From NCBI RefSeq assembly GCF_021129235.1, contig NZ_JAJOMA010000004.1, forward strand, positions 186,001 through 250,000: 64,000 nucleotides of DNA, written 5' to 3'. The notes beneath the pieces were generated by a model that saw only the letters and a list, made by a program, of their open reading frames with translations, had not been told where the DNA came from and did not search any database. Made by a program: the position numbers and the translations under genes. Source of the stretch: Kineosporia mesophila. Its GTDB lineage: Bacteria > Actinomycetota > Actinomycetes > Actinomycetales > Kineosporiaceae. This document shows, piece after piece, positions 43,851-53,480 of the stretch (position 1 is its first letter; each line of letters begins with the position of its first letter).

Positions 43851-44315
43851 CTAGTCACCCGCTTTCAGAGGTCGAAGTCGCATGATCCAGGCGTCGGTGT
43901 CGCCGGGCTGGTAGTAGCGGCGGCGGATCGCGATGCGCTCGAAACCCCGCCGGGTGTAAAGCCGGATGGCCTGATCGTTGTCGGCCCGGACCTCGAGCAG
44001 GAGGGTGGTCGCCTCCCGGGCCAGCGCCTGGTCGATCAGCGCGTCGAGCAGCTGACGGCCCACGCCGCGGCCCTGGGCCGCCGGCGCGACGGCGACGGTC
44101 TGCACGTCCGCCTCCGCGCCCGGTGCCAGCAGGCCCGCGTAGCCGAGCACTTCGTCCTCCAGCGATTCGGCCACCACGTACCAACGGGTTCCGGGGTGCG
44201 CGAGCTCCGACCAGAACATCTCCGCGGTCCACGCGGTGTCGCCGAACAGCTCCCGTTCCAGCGGCATCAGCGCCTCGACGTCCCACCAGCGCATCGCCCG
44301 CAGGCGAATGCTCAC
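43851..44315 (-). CDS. rimI: Ribosomal protein-alanine N-acetyltransferase RimI
   Basis: A 154-residue GNAT acetyltransferase. Acetyl-CoA binding motif [20 protein letters not shown], preceded by beta strands ([19 protein letters not shown]), and the C-terminal [31 protein letters not shown], the RimI signature. RimI acetylates the N-terminal Ala of ribosomal protein S18. The GTG start overlaps the tsaB stop as GTGA; longer open frames upstream overlap tsaB and are not used. Confidence 0.94.
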   Translation of the reverse strand: MSIRLRAMRWWDVEALMPLERELFGDTAWTAEMFWSELAHPGTRWYVVAESLEDEVLGYAGLLAPGAEADVQTVAVAPAAQGRGVGRQLLDALIDQALAREATTLLLEVRADNDQAIRLYTRRGFERIAIRRRYYQPGDTDAWIMRLRPLKAGD

Positions 44316-45019
44316 TTCAGCACACGCTTCCGGGTGATGTTGGCCTGGGCGTCGGGGCGGCGCAGGTACAGCGGCTCGGGGTCGAGCAGGAAGCGCGGGT
44401 TCGGCTGGGCAGGATCCGGTTGGGCAAGATCCAGATGGGCAAGGGACGCGAGGGCACCGGCGGAGGGGTCCAGGGGGCCTTCGAGGGGGGTACCGAAGAT
44501 GTCGGGGTAGAGGTCGGCGCCCCGGCCGGCGGCCGGGAGGCCGTCCAGCTCGAGTTCGGCCGGCGCACTGACATCTGGCAACCCCTCCCGTACCGGAACC
44601 AGAACCCCGTCGATCTTCGTGACCTCGTAGCGGGCCCAGTAGACCTCGCGGCGCCGGGCGTCCGTAGCCGCGATGAAAGGGGTTGTGGCACCGTGCTGCA
44701 CGGCTCCCAGGGCGACCGCGTCGAGACTGCACACGCCCCGCACCGGCAGATCGAGCGCGTAGCCCAGCACGGTGGCCGTGACCAGCCCGACCCGCAGGCC
44801 GGTGAACGGGCCGGGGCCCACTCCGGTGACGATGCCGGTCAGGTCGGCACGGGTCGCCCCGGCCTCGGTGAGCACCTCTTCGATCAGAGGGGCGAGCTGC
44901 TCGGCGTGCTTGCCGCTGCGCTCGCCGGACCGCTCGGCCACGACGCCGGTGCCGTCGTGCACGGCGACCGAGACCATGGCGGACGCGGTGTCCAGGGCCA
45001 GGGTGAGCTCGTCGGTCAT
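44312..45019 (-). CDS. tsaB: t6A biosynthesis protein TsaB
   Basis: 235 residues with an ASKHA-fold N-terminus: LALDTASAMVSVAVHDG, SGKHAEQLAPLIEEVL, GVGPGPFTGLRVGLVTA. TsaB forms a heterodimer with TsaD and is needed for t6A formation. The second half is less conserved, as usual. ATG start at 45019. It lies between tsaE and rimI in an operon. Confidence 0.95.
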   Translation of the reverse strand: MTDELTLALDTASAMVSVAVHDGTGVVAERSGERSGKHAEQLAPLIEEVLTEAGATRADLTGIVTGVGPGPFTGLRVGLVTATVLGYALDLPVRGVCSLDAVALGAVQHGATTPFIAATDARRREVYWARYEVTKIDGVLVPVREGLPDVSAPAELELDGLPAAGRGADLYPDIFGTPLEGPLDPSAGALASLAHLDLAQPDPAQPNPRFLLDPEPLYLRRPDAQANITRKRVLK

Positions 45020-45062
45020 GTCGTTCTCGCGTTCTCCGTCAGAATTTCTTCGTCAGATGGAA

Positions 45063-45611
45063 TCAGATGGAAGGCAACTCGACGCCGGCCCAGCGAGGGC
45101 CGAAGCCCCGCAGGCGCACGGTGCGGGGCTCGTCGTGCACGGTCTCGGGGTCGTCCGGGCCGGAGGCACCGCGCGGGCGCTCCAGGCGGACCTCCAGGCG
45201 GTCGGAGGCCAGCCCCTCGACCAGGCCCTCGCCCCACTCGACCGCGGTGACCGACTCGGACAGGTCGGCGTCCAGGTCGAGATCGTCCACCTCGGACAGG
45301 GTGTCGAGGCGGTAGGCGTCCACGTGCACCAGCGCCGGGCCCTCGACGAGCGACGGGTGCACCCGGGCGATCACGAAGGTCGGGCTGGTGATGTCGCCGC
45401 GCACCCGCAGGCCCGCGCCGATGCCCTGCGTCAGCGTGGTCTTGCCCGCGCCCAGGTCACCGGTGAGCACCAGCAGGTCGCCGGGTCTCAGCAGGCCGGC
45501 CACGAGTCCGCCGAGCTCGCGCATGGCGGCCGCGGACGAGACGTCGGACGACACGGTCATGGCCGGTTCGTCGACAGATCCGGCCGGGTCGGCACGGTGT
45601 GCCCCACTCAC
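45063..45611 (-). CDS. tsaE: t6A biosynthesis ATPase TsaE
   Basis: 182 residues. P-loop GDLGAGKTTLTQGIGAGL, then SPTFVIARVHPS, VHVDAYRLDTLSEVDDLDLD, and VEWGEGL, which are the TsaE motifs. TsaE hydrolyses ATP to reset the TsaB-TsaD complex. The GTG start (45611) overlaps the upstream hydrolase stop as GTGA. A start 17 codons later (ATG in EPAMTVSS) is possible, since the first residues are not conserved. Confidence 0.95.
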   Translation of the reverse strand: MSGAHRADPAGSVDEPAMTVSSDVSSAAAMRELGGLVAGLLRPGDLLVLTGDLGAGKTTLTQGIGAGLRVRGDITSPTFVIARVHPSLVEGPALVHVDAYRLDTLSEVDDLDLDADLSESVTAVEWGEGLVEGLASDRLEVRLERPRGASGPDDPETVHDEPRTVRLRGFGPRWAGVELPSI

Positions 45612-46882
45612 CTGCGACCTCCTCGGTCTTTAGGCCTTTCGTCAACTAATTGCCGTACGGGGGTCACGGTACGGCGTCCCCACCCCCGCCGACGACTCGG
45701 CTGCCGATCCCGCACCGCCGCGGACGCGTCCGTCATCAGTTCCAGCAGGTAGGCGTTGACCAGATCGGGGTGCTCCAGCGGCAGCAGATGGCCGGCCTGG
45801 CGCACCACCACGTACTCGGCGTCGGGCAGGCTCGCGACGATGTCGTCGCTGTGGGCGCGCGGGATCAGCAGGTCGTCCTCCCCCGCCATCACCAGCAGCG
45901 CGTGGCCGTCGAGCGCGGCCAGCGCGACCCGCTTGTCGTGGCTGCCGAGACCGGGCAGGAAGTCGGAGATGACCTCCATCCGGGTCTGCGCGATCAGGCC
46001 CGACGAGAACCGCACCAGCTCCTGGGGAACCGGCGAGGCGAACGAATAGCGGCGCACCAGAAGGCTTTCCAGATCGCTGCCGATCCGGCGACCGTGGGCG
46101 ACCAGGGACGGCCGGCTGGCCAGCAGCCGGGCCGCGGTCGGGGCCAGCGACATCATCGCCCGGCCCACGCCGGACAGGCCCAGGTCGAGCGGGCCCAGAC
46201 CGCCCGCACTGGTGCAGAACAGCCCGACGCCCACCACGCGCTCGGCGAACAGCTCGGGCCGCTGCTCGGCGAGCGCCATCACGGTCATGCCGCCCATCGA
46301 GTGCCCGAGCAGCACCAGGGGCCCCTGCGGGGCCACCTCGTCGATGACGGCGGACAGATCGCGGCCGATCTGGTCGATCGTCGAGGAACCGTCTTCCCCG
46401 GTGCCCGAGCGCCCGTGGCCCCGCTGGTCCCAGAGCACCAGCCGGTAGCGACCACGCAACGCCAATCGCTGGTAGTGCCAGGCGTCCAGGCTGAGGGAGT
46501 AGCCGTGGGTGAGGACGACGGTGATGGGCTGGGCCTCGTCGGGCTCGTCCACCTCGACGTGCAGGGGAACGCCGTCGCTGGTCACCACCAGCGACTTTCC
46601 GTGCAGTGAGCCGAGTTCCGGGCCTCCGCGGCCGTCGGTCAGGGTTTTTCCGGATTCTCCCAGCAGCTTGCGCCGCGACGTCGCGGCGCGCTCGGCGGCC
46701 AGGCCGAGCACCGCACCGACACCCGTCGCCGCCAGTCCCATGCCGAAGGCGAGCGCGGTGCCCTTGGTGTTCCTGGCGCTGGTCGCGGTGCCGTCCGGGG
46801 CGACGATCCGCGGTGGCCGGGTGGGGCCCACGGTGCGGGTGGGTGTACGCGGATCGCCGGTGTTCCCTGCCTTCCCTGGCAT
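45608..46882 (-). CDS. Membrane-anchored alpha/beta hydrolase
   Basis: 424 residues. A membrane helix near 43-63 (GTALAFGMGLAATGVGAVLGLAAER) is followed by an alpha/beta hydrolase domain: VLTHGYSLSLDAWHYQRLAL (oxyanion), LWDQRGHGRSG, nucleophile elbow LLGHSMGGMTVMAL, late Asp in VMAGEDDLLIP and His in RQAGHLLPLEHPD. The substrate is unknown. Orthologues sit between alr and tsaE in many actinobacteria, as here, so it belongs to a conserved housekeeping block, not accessory DNA. Confidence 0.93.
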   Translation of the reverse strand: MPGKAGNTGDPRTPTRTVGPTRPPRIVAPDGTATSARNTKGTALAFGMGLAATGVGAVLGLAAERAATSRRKLLGESGKTLTDGRGGPELGSLHGKSLVVTSDGVPLHVEVDEPDEAQPITVVLTHGYSLSLDAWHYQRLALRGRYRLVLWDQRGHGRSGTGEDGSSTIDQIGRDLSAVIDEVAPQGPLVLLGHSMGGMTVMALAEQRPELFAERVVGVGLFCTSAGGLGPLDLGLSGVGRAMMSLAPTAARLLASRPSLVAHGRRIGSDLESLLVRRYSFASPVPQELVRFSSGLIAQTRMEVISDFLPGLGSHDKRVALAALDGHALLVMAGEDDLLIPRAHSDDIVASLPDAEYVVVRQAGHLLPLEHPDLVNAYLLELMTDASAAVRDRQPSRRRGWGRRTVTPVRQLVDERPKDRGGRR

Positions 46883-46894
46883 CTGGGTTCCTCC

Positions 46895-48076
46895 TTACCG
46901 GCCCGCAGAACCGGTGTAGAGCCGCGGCACCCGGCCGCCCAGCCGGGTCACGATCTCGTAGCTGATCGTGCCGGCCGCATCGGCCCAGTCCTGCGCGGTG
47001 GGCTCACCGGGGGCGCCGCCGAAGAGCACCGCCACGTCACCGGCCGTGACCCGGCCGATCCCGCCGTCGGCCAGGTCGACCACGACCTGGTCCATGCAGA
47101 CCCGCCCGGCGACGCGGAAGCGCCGCCCGGCCAGCTGCACCGGGCCGGCGCTGCTGGCGTGACGGGGGACGCCGTCGCCGTAACCCAGTGGCACCACGGC
47201 CAGCTCGGTGTCGGTGGAGGTCGTGTAGGTGTGGCCGTAGGAGACTCCCTGCCCGGCGGCCACCTTCTTGACGTTCACCACCCGCCCGAGCACGGTCATC
47301 GCCGGTCGCAGACCCAGGTCGGCCGCGCTCGCCCGGTCGGGCACCGGGCTCAGCCCGTACACCGCCAGGCCCGGGCGGACCAGGTCGAAGTGGGTGTCGG
47401 GCAGGGTCAGCGTGGCCGGTGAGTTCGCCAGGTGCCGCACCTCGAACCGGACCCCGGCCGCGGTGGCCAGATCGACGGCGGCGACGAAGGCGTCGATCTG
47501 CTGCCGGTTCACCGGGGCCTGCGGGGTGTCTCCCGAGACCAGGTGGGAGAACCCGCCGACCACCGAGATCAGACCTTCGGCCTGGAGTTTCAGGGCGTCC
47601 TCGACCAGCTGCGGCCAGTCCTCGGGGGGGCAGCCGTTGCGGTTCAGCCCGGTGTCGGCCTTCAGGTGCACCCGGGCCGGCATCCCCAGATCGCGCGCGG
47701 CGGCGGCGATCTCGGTCAGGGCCCAGCCGGCGCTGACCCCGATGTCCACGTGCCGCGCGATCGCCTCGGCGTAGGCGTCACCCGGAACCGTCAGCCAGGC
47801 CAGGGCGGGCGCGCTGATCCCGGCGGCCCGCAGCGCCAGGGCCTCGGACAGCTGCGCCGTGCCCAGCCAGGTCGCTCCCCCGGCCAGCGCCGCCCGGGCC
47901 GCGGGCAGCAGCCCGTGCCCGTAGGCGTCGGCCTTCACCACGGCCATCACCTGGGCCTTGGGTGCATGCTCGCGCAGCACCCGGACGTTGGCCGCGATCG
48001 CGTCCAGATCGACCACGGCGGCCGACGGCAGGCCGGCGGGCAGCTCGGTCCCGGACACCGGTGGAGACACGTTCAT
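46895..48076 (-). CDS. alr: Alanine racemase
   Basis: 393 residues. PLP-dependent interconversion of L- and D-alanine for peptidoglycan. PLP Lys in VMAVVKADAYGHGLLPAA, the catalytic Tyr in VSYGHTYTT, and RVCMDQVVVDL are present. ATG 48076; 12 bp separate its end from the next gene. It is 35 bp downstream of the nnr gene, in an operon. Confidence 0.97.
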   Translation of the reverse strand: MNVSPPVSGTELPAGLPSAAVVDLDAIAANVRVLREHAPKAQVMAVVKADAYGHGLLPAARAALAGGATWLGTAQLSEALALRAAGISAPALAWLTVPGDAYAEAIARHVDIGVSAGWALTEIAAAARDLGMPARVHLKADTGLNRNGCPPEDWPQLVEDALKLQAEGLISVVGGFSHLVSGDTPQAPVNRQQIDAFVAAVDLATAAGVRFEVRHLANSPATLTLPDTHFDLVRPGLAVYGLSPVPDRASAADLGLRPAMTVLGRVVNVKKVAAGQGVSYGHTYTTSTDTELAVVPLGYGDGVPRHASSAGPVQLAGRRFRVAGRVCMDQVVVDLADGGIGRVTAGDVAVLFGGAPGEPTAQDWADAAGTISYEIVTRLGGRVPRLYTGSAGR

Positions 48077-48111
48077 AACCGTCGATTGTGACAGCTCCGC
48101 GGTACCCCGGC

Positions 48112-49653
48112 TCAGTGACTCAGCAGTGCCGCCACGGTGGACGGGACCTGGTCGGCCACGTCGATGCTGGTGATCGGGCCCCCGCCGGACGCCTTCGAGC
48201 CGGCCCGGCCGTGCACGAACGCCGCCACGCTGCCCGCGTCGAACGGGCTGAGACCACTGGCCAGCAGGGCCCCGGCGATACCGGCGAGCACGTCACCGGC
48301 CCCGGCCGTCGCCAGCCAGGAGGGCGCCTCGGCCTGGCTGCGGGCGTGGCCGTCGGGACGCACCACGAGCGTGGTGGAGCCCTTCAGCAGCACGGTCGCA
48401 CCGGTCAGCCGGGCGGCCCGGTGGGCGAATGCGTAGGGCTGATTCTCGACCTCCTCGCGGTGGGTGTCCTCGCCCAGGTCGGTCAGCAGCCGGGCCAGTT
48501 CCCCGGCGTGCGGGGTGAGCAGCAGACGGTCGGACCGGTCGGGCACGGCGCCGTCGGAGTCGGTGTGGGCCCGCAGCTCGGCCGGGAACAGGCCGAGCGC
48601 CCCCGCGTCCAGCAGGCACGGATGGTCGGACTCCAGGGCTTCGTGGATGGCCTCGGGCTGCTGGTCGGCGGTGTCCGGCACCACCCCGGAGCCGAGCAGC
48701 CAGGCCTGCACCCGGCCGGTGCCCGAGACCACCTCGGGCCAGGCCGAGCGCACCGCGGCGGTGGCGTCCTTCGGGCCGACGTACCGCACCATCCCGACCC
48801 CGGTGCGCAGCGCCCCGGCGACCGCCAGCACGGCGGCGCCGGGATAACCGGCCGATCCGGCGACGACACCCAGCACGCCCCGGCGGTACTTGTCCGCCCC
48901 GGGCGAGGGCACCGGCCAGAGCCGGGCCACGTCCGCCGCGGACAGCCGGCTCACCAGGGGCTCGGAGGGCAGGTAAGGGGCCAGGCCGATGTCGATGATC
49001 TCCAGGTCGCCGGCGGCGGAACTGGCCGGCGGCAGCAGCAGACAGGCCTTGGCCGCGCCGAAGGTGACGGTGAGATCGGCCCAGACGTACGGCGAGAGGG
49101 TGGCGCCGGTGTCCGGGTCGACGCCGCTGGGCAGGTCCACGGCCACGACGGCGGCGTGATCGGGGATGCGGTCGACCAGCCCGGCGGCCGGCTCGCGCAG
49201 ACCCGGGCGACCGCCCAGGCCGAGCAGGCCGTCGACCACCAGATCGGCGGCCTCGAGCTGGGTCCAGGCCTCGACCGCGGTGTCCGGGCCCACCTCGACG
49301 CAGCGGCCCCCGGCGGCTGCGAGCGCGGCGCTGCCCAGCGGGTGGGACTTCTCCGCGGTGAGCAGGGCGGTGACGGCGACCCCACGGCGCACCAGGCGGA
49401 CCCCGGCGAAGAGCGCGTCGCCACCGTTGTCACCGGGCCCGACGAGCAGCACGGCCCGCCGGCCGGAGATGCCCCCGGTGCGCTCGCGCAGCACCCGGGC
49501 GCAGCTGACAGCGAGGCCCGCGGCGGCCTGCTGCATCAGGGCCCCGTCCGGCAGCAGGGCCATCACCTGTTGCTCGGCCTTGCGCAGGTCTTCCACGCGA
49601 TAGGCCGCCGGGCCCTTCCGGTGGCGTCCCGCCTTTGGGTTCGCTCGTGTCAT
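48112..49653 (-). CDS. nnr: Bifunctional NAD(P)H-hydrate epimerase/dehydratase
   Basis: About 513 residues. The N-terminal YjeF_N epimerase domain has VLLVGPGDNGGDALFAGVRLVRRG. The C-terminal ADP-dependent NAD(P)H-hydrate dehydratase (ribokinase-like) has LLLTPHAGELARLL and the anion hole GAGDVLAGIAGALLASG. Together they repair hydrated NAD(P)H. The ATG at 49653 is used; a GTG two codons upstream is equally possible. It heads the alr-hydrolase-tsaEB-rimI-tsaD series. An acpS gene commonly found before it in relatives is absent here. Confidence 0.95.
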   Translation of the reverse strand: MTRANPKAGRHRKGPAAYRVEDLRKAEQQVMALLPDGALMQQAAAGLAVSCARVLRERTGGISGRRAVLLVGPGDNGGDALFAGVRLVRRGVAVTALLTAEKSHPLGSAALAAAGGRCVEVGPDTAVEAWTQLEAADLVVDGLLGLGGRPGLREPAAGLVDRIPDHAAVVAVDLPSGVDPDTGATLSPYVWADLTVTFGAAKACLLLPPASSAAGDLEIIDIGLAPYLPSEPLVSRLSAADVARLWPVPSPGADKYRRGVLGVVAGSAGYPGAAVLAVAGALRTGVGMVRYVGPKDATAAVRSAWPEVVSGTGRVQAWLLGSGVVPDTADQQPEAIHEALESDHPCLLDAGALGLFPAELRAHTDSDGAVPDRSDRLLLTPHAGELARLLTDLGEDTHREEVENQPYAFAHRAARLTGATVLLKGSTTLVVRPDGHARSQAEAPSWLATAGAGDVLAGIAGALLASGLSPFDAGSVAAFVHGRAGSKASGGGPITSIDVADQVPSTVAALLSH

Positions 49654-49752
49654 TGCCACATCTAAGCAACTACCGGGGGCCCGGCATCCCTACCCGTGCG
49701 TCCGGCGGCCGAACGGGCACCGCACGTCGACCCTCCGCGCGGTGCAACCGTC

Positions 49753-51615
49753 TTACTCGACCGTGACCGATTTCGCCAGGTTACGGGGCTGGTCGACGTC
49801 CAGGCCCTTGGCCGTGGCGAGCTCGCAGGCGAACACCTGCAGCGGCACGACAGTGACGAGGGGGGCCAGGAGCGTCGGCGTCTGCGGGACGTAGATCACC
49901 TCGCTGGCGTAGGGCACCACGTCGGTGTCGCCCTCCTCGGCGATGACGATGGTGCGAGCGCCGCGGGCATTGATCTCCTGGATGTTGGAGACCACCTTGG
50001 CGTGCAGCGAGTCGCGGCCGCGCGGCGAGGGCACGATCACGAACACGGCCTGGCCGGGCTCGATCAGGGCGATCGGGCCGTGCTTCAGCTCACCGGCGGC
50101 GAAGCCCTCGGCGTGGATGTAGGCGAGCTCCTTGAGCTTGAGCGCGCCCTCCATCGCCACCGGGAAACCGACGTGACGGCCGAGGAACAGCACCGAGCGG
50201 GTGTCGGCCATCCAGCGGGCCATGGTGCGCACCTGCTCCAGACCGTCCAGCACCTTCTGGATCTTGTCCGGCATGGCCTGCAGCTGGCCGAGGATCTCGC
50301 GGATCTCGTCCGGGAACTTGTTGCCGCGCAGCCGGGCCAGGTACAGGCCGAGCAGGTAGCAGGCGGTGATCTGGGCCAGGAACGCCTTGGTCGAGGCGAC
50401 GGCGATCTCCGGGCCGGCGTGCGTGTAGAGCGCGGCGTCGGACTCCCGCGGGATGGTCGAGCCGTGGGTGTTGCAGATCGCGATCACCTTGGCGCCCTGC
50501 TCCCGGGCGTGGCGCAGGGCCATGATCGTGTCCATCGTCTCGCCGGACTGGGAGATCGCCACGACCAGGGTGCGCGCGTTCACCACCGGGTCGCGGTAGC
50601 GGAACTCGCTGGACAGCTCGACCTCGGTCGGGATGCGGCACCAGTGCTCGATCGCGTACTTGGCGACCATCCCGGCGTAGGACGAGGTACCGGCGGCCAG
50701 GACGACGATCTTGTCCACCGCACGCAGCACGGCCTCGTCGATGCGCAGCTCGTCGAGGATCAGGTTGCCGGCCAGGTCGGTGCGCCCGAGCAGGGTGTCG
50801 GCGACCGCCTGGGGCTGGTCCATGATCTCTTTGGCCATGAACGACGGGTATCCACCCTTCTCCGCCGCCGCCGCGTCCCAGTCCACGTGGAAACGCTTGC
50901 CCTCGACCGGGTTACCGGCGAAGTCGATGATGCCGACCGAGGCCGGGGTGATCGTCACGATCTGGTCCTGGCCGAGCTCGATCGCCTCCCGGGTGTGCCC
51001 GATGAAGGCCGCCACGTCGGAGCCCAGGTAGTTCGCGCCCTCGCCGACCCCGACCACCAGCGGGGAGTTACGGCGGGCGCCGACCACGGTGCTCGGCACG
51101 TCGGCATGCACGGCGAGGAGTGTGAAGGCCCCCTCCAGCCGGTTCGACACCAGGCGCATGGCCTCGGTCAGGTCACCGACCGTCTCGTAGGCCGCGTTCA
51201 GCAGGTGCGCCGCGACCTCGGTGTCGGTCTGGCTGAGGAACTCCACACCGTCGGCGACCAGCTCGGCCTTCAGCACGGCGAAGTTCTCGATGATGCCGTT
51301 GTGGATCACCGCGACGCGACCGTTGCCCCCGAGATGCGGATGCGCGTTCTCGTCGGTCGGCCCACCGTGGGTGGCCCACCGGGTGTGGCCGATGCCCGTC
51401 GCCGCGGCGGGGGGCGGCGTGGCCGCCAGCGCCTCTTCCAGCCGGGCGAGCTTGCCCGACCGCTTCGCCGTCCACAGCTCGCCATCGACCTGAAGGGCGA
51501 CCCCCGCGGAGTCATAGCCCCGGTACTCGAGCCGCCGCAGACCTTCCAGAACGACGTCGAGCGCCCCGCTGCTCGGGGACCCAGGATCCGTCGTGTAGCC
51601 CACGATTCCGCACAT
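49753..51615 (-). CDS. glmS: Glutamine-fructose-6-phosphate aminotransferase
   Basis: 620 residues. The Ntn glutaminase begins [10 protein letters not shown] with the nucleophile Cys at position 2, and has [13 protein letters not shown] and [18 protein letters not shown]. Two SIS isomerase domains ([45 protein letters not shown]) and the family ending LAKSVTVE follow. It makes glucosamine 6-phosphate for the cell wall. The start is fixed by the need for Cys2; the frame is open further upstream. No glmS ribozyme is visible. A TAGGCT hexamer lies eight bases before the ATG. Confidence 0.98.
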   Translation of the reverse strand: MCGIVGYTTDPGSPSSGALDVVLEGLRRLEYRGYDSAGVALQVDGELWTAKRSGKLARLEEALAATPPPAAATGIGHTRWATHGGPTDENAHPHLGGNGRVAVIHNGIIENFAVLKAELVADGVEFLSQTDTEVAAHLLNAAYETVGDLTEAMRLVSNRLEGAFTLLAVHADVPSTVVGARRNSPLVVGVGEGANYLGSDVAAFIGHTREAIELGQDQIVTITPASVGIIDFAGNPVEGKRFHVDWDAAAAEKGGYPSFMAKEIMDQPQAVADTLLGRTDLAGNLILDELRIDEAVLRAVDKIVVLAAGTSSYAGMVAKYAIEHWCRIPTEVELSSEFRYRDPVVNARTLVVAISQSGETMDTIMALRHAREQGAKVIAICNTHGSTIPRESDAALYTHAGPEIAVASTKAFLAQITACYLLGLYLARLRGNKFPDEIREILGQLQAMPDKIQKVLDGLEQVRTMARWMADTRSVLFLGRHVGFPVAMEGALKLKELAYIHAEGFAAGELKHGPIALIEPGQAVFVIVPSPRGRDSLHAKVVSNIQEINARGARTIVIAEEGDTDVVPYASEVIYVPQTPTLLAPLVTVVPLQVFACELATAKGLDVDQPRNLAKSVTVE

Positions 51616-51623
51616 GGTGGCTG

Positions 51624-51629
51624 AGCCTA
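51624..51629 (-). promoter_or_regulatory. Possible -10 (TAGGCT) for glmS
   Basis: The hexamer ends eight bases before the glmS ATG on the minus strand with no Shine-Dalgarno in between, the same arrangement as at pcrA. Confidence 0.35.
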
Positions 51630-51781
51630 ACCGGCCGCGCGGGGGTCGTTCTCCGGAACGACCGGGGTTCGCCCTGTTGCCGCCACCACTCGCAGCGTGC
51701 AGCGACTGGACGATGACACTGGGTGAATCGTCGGATCGGTCACGGACGTCCGGGCCCCGTGGCCGGGGCGCGGCGGGCAGA

Positions 51782-52780
51782 ATGGCCCCCGTGCCGAGGA
51801 GCCCCGACCCCCTGAGCGCGCCGGAACGCCCCGAGGGCACCGGCAGCCGCGCCACGCCCTACGTGGAGCTGGACCGGGAGGCCTGGGGCGCCCTGCGGGC
51901 CAACACCCCGATGACCCTCACCGCGGAGGACGTCGACCGGTTGCGCGGGCTGGGAGACCTCATCGACCTGCGCGAGGTCGAGGAGATCTACCTGCCGATG
52001 AGCCGGCTCCTCAACCTGTACGTGGCCGGCACCGCCCGGCTGCACCAGGCCACCTCCACCTTTCTCCAGGAGAGCCCGGCCCGCACGCCGTTCGTCATCG
52101 GCATCGCCGGTTCGGTGGCCGTGGGCAAGTCCACCACCGCCCGCATCCTGCGCGAGCTACTCACCCGCTGGCCGGGCACCCCGAGCGTGGAACTGGTCAC
52201 CACCGACGGTTTCCTCAAGCCGAACGCCGAGCTGGACCGGCTCGGGCTGATGGCCCGCAAGGGTTTCCCGGAGTCGTACGACCAGCGCCGGCTGCTGCGT
52301 TTCGTGGCCGACGTGAAATCGGGCCGACCCGAGGTCCGCGCCCCCGTCTACTCGCACCTGACCTACGACATCGTGCCCGGTGAGGAGGTCGTGGTGCGCC
52401 GCCCCGACGTCCTCATCGTGGAGGGCCTGAACGTGCTGCAGCCCGCCCGGGTCCGCGCCGACGGCCGCCAGGGCATGGCGGTCAGCGACTTCTTCGACTT
52501 CTCCATCTACGTGGACGCGCACACCGAGCAGGTGCGCCAGTGGTACGTGAACCGGTTCCTGCGCCTGCGCGAGACCGCGTTCGCCCGCCCGGAGTCGTAC
52601 TTCCAGCGCTACGCCGCCCTCACCGACGCCGAGGCAGTGGCCACGGCCATGCGGATCTGGCACGACATCAACGAGAAGAACCTGGTGGAGAACGTGCTCC
52701 CGACCCGCGCCCGCGCCACCCTGGTGCTGACCAAGGGCGCCGACCACACCGCCCGGCGGATCCGGCTGAGAAAGCTGTAG
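51782..52780 (+). CDS. coaA: Pantothenate kinase, type I
   Basis: 332 residues. ATP-dependent phosphorylation of pantothenate, the first step of coenzyme A synthesis. P-loop [20 protein letters not shown], then [37 protein letters not shown], and the ending NILPTRxRATLVL-like block with RIRLRKL. ATG 51782 (or GTG 51791); the first 20 residues are not conserved. It is divergent from glmS. Confidence 0.97.
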   Translation: MAPVPRSPDPLSAPERPEGTGSRATPYVELDREAWGALRANTPMTLTAEDVDRLRGLGDLIDLREVEEIYLPMSRLLNLYVAGTARLHQATSTFLQESPARTPFVIGIAGSVAVGKSTTARILRELLTRWPGTPSVELVTTDGFLKPNAELDRLGLMARKGFPESYDQRRLLRFVADVKSGRPEVRAPVYSHLTYDIVPGEEVVVRRPDVLIVEGLNVLQPARVRADGRQGMAVSDFFDFSIYVDAHTEQVRQWYVNRFLRLRETAFARPESYFQRYAALTDAEAVATAMRIWHDINEKNLVENVLPTRARATLVLTKGADHTARRIRLRKL

Positions 52781-52850
52781 CCCGAGCAACCTCACCGGCC
52801 CCGGACGGCGTGTATCTCCCCGAGGAGCAAGACCTTCAAAGGGGGGATTC

Positions 52851-53480
52851 ATGGACGACGAGGCCGCCTTCCGGCAGTTCGTCACCGCGCGCTGGCCCGC
52901 CCTGGTGCAGAGCGCCTACCTGATCACCGTGGACCGCGGCGTGGCCGAGGACTGCGTGCAGGAGGCCCTGACCCGGGTGCACCGCCGCTGGCACCGGCTG
53001 GGGGACGACAACCCGGAACCGTACGTGCGCAAGGCCGTGGTGAACGCGGCCCTGTCGTGGCGGCGCCAGCGCCGCATCCGCGAGGTGCCGCTGGAGTCGG
53101 CCCCCGCACCGGCGGTCGGTCTGGGCGCCACCGAGCCGGTGGACGAGCAGCTCGTCGCCGCCCTGCGCTCACTGCCGCCGCGCATGCGTGCCGCGGTGGT
53201 GCTGCGTTACCTGGAGGACCGTTCCGAGGCCGAGACCGCACACCTGATGGGTTGCTCGGCCGGCTCGGTGAAGAGCGCCTCGAGCCGGGGCCTGGCGAAA
53301 ATCCGCGCGGCTCTGGCCGATTCACCTCCGGTGGCGACCGTCGGGGCTCCGGCCCCGAACCGGGCCGGGCCGGTTCCCGCATCCGGCGCCCAGGTCACGA
53401 GCCGGTCCGAAGTACTCGACACCCGCCCGAAGCTCGACACCCGCCCGAAGCTCGCCAACAGCCCGAAGGGAGCCAAGTGA
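52851..53480 (+). CDS. ECF sigma factor, SigE family
   Basis: 209 residues. Region 2: AYLITVDRGVAEDCVQEALTRVHRRW, and region 4: LRSLPPRMRAAVVLRYLEDRSEAETAHLMGCSAGSVKSASSRGLAKIR. The family is the actinobacterial SigE-type ECF group. The C-terminal 45 residues are an unconserved Pro-rich tail with a duplicated LDTRPK. AAGGGGGG precedes the ATG. Its TGA overlaps the next gene's ATG by one base (TGATG), so the downstream membrane protein is probably its anti-sigma factor. Confidence 0.92.
   Translation: MDDEAAFRQFVTARWPALVQSAYLITVDRGVAEDCVQEALTRVHRRWHRLGDDNPEPYVRKAVVNAALSWRRQRRIREVPLESAPAPAVGLGATEPVDEQLVAALRSLPPRMRAAVVLRYLEDRSEAETAHLMGCSAGSVKSASSRGLAKIRAALADSPPVATVGAPAPNRAGPVPASGAQVTSRSEVLDTRPKLDTRPKLANSPKGAK

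Noticed and set aside
49717-49745. Hairpin GCACCGC...GCGGTGC as glmS terminator
   Set aside because: Only seven base pairs around a 15-base loop, which is too weak to call in such GC-rich DNA.
51616-51781. glmS ribozyme or other riboswitch upstream of glmS
   Set aside because: No ribozyme core is visible, and the probable -10 sits only eight bases from the start, leaving no room for a leader.
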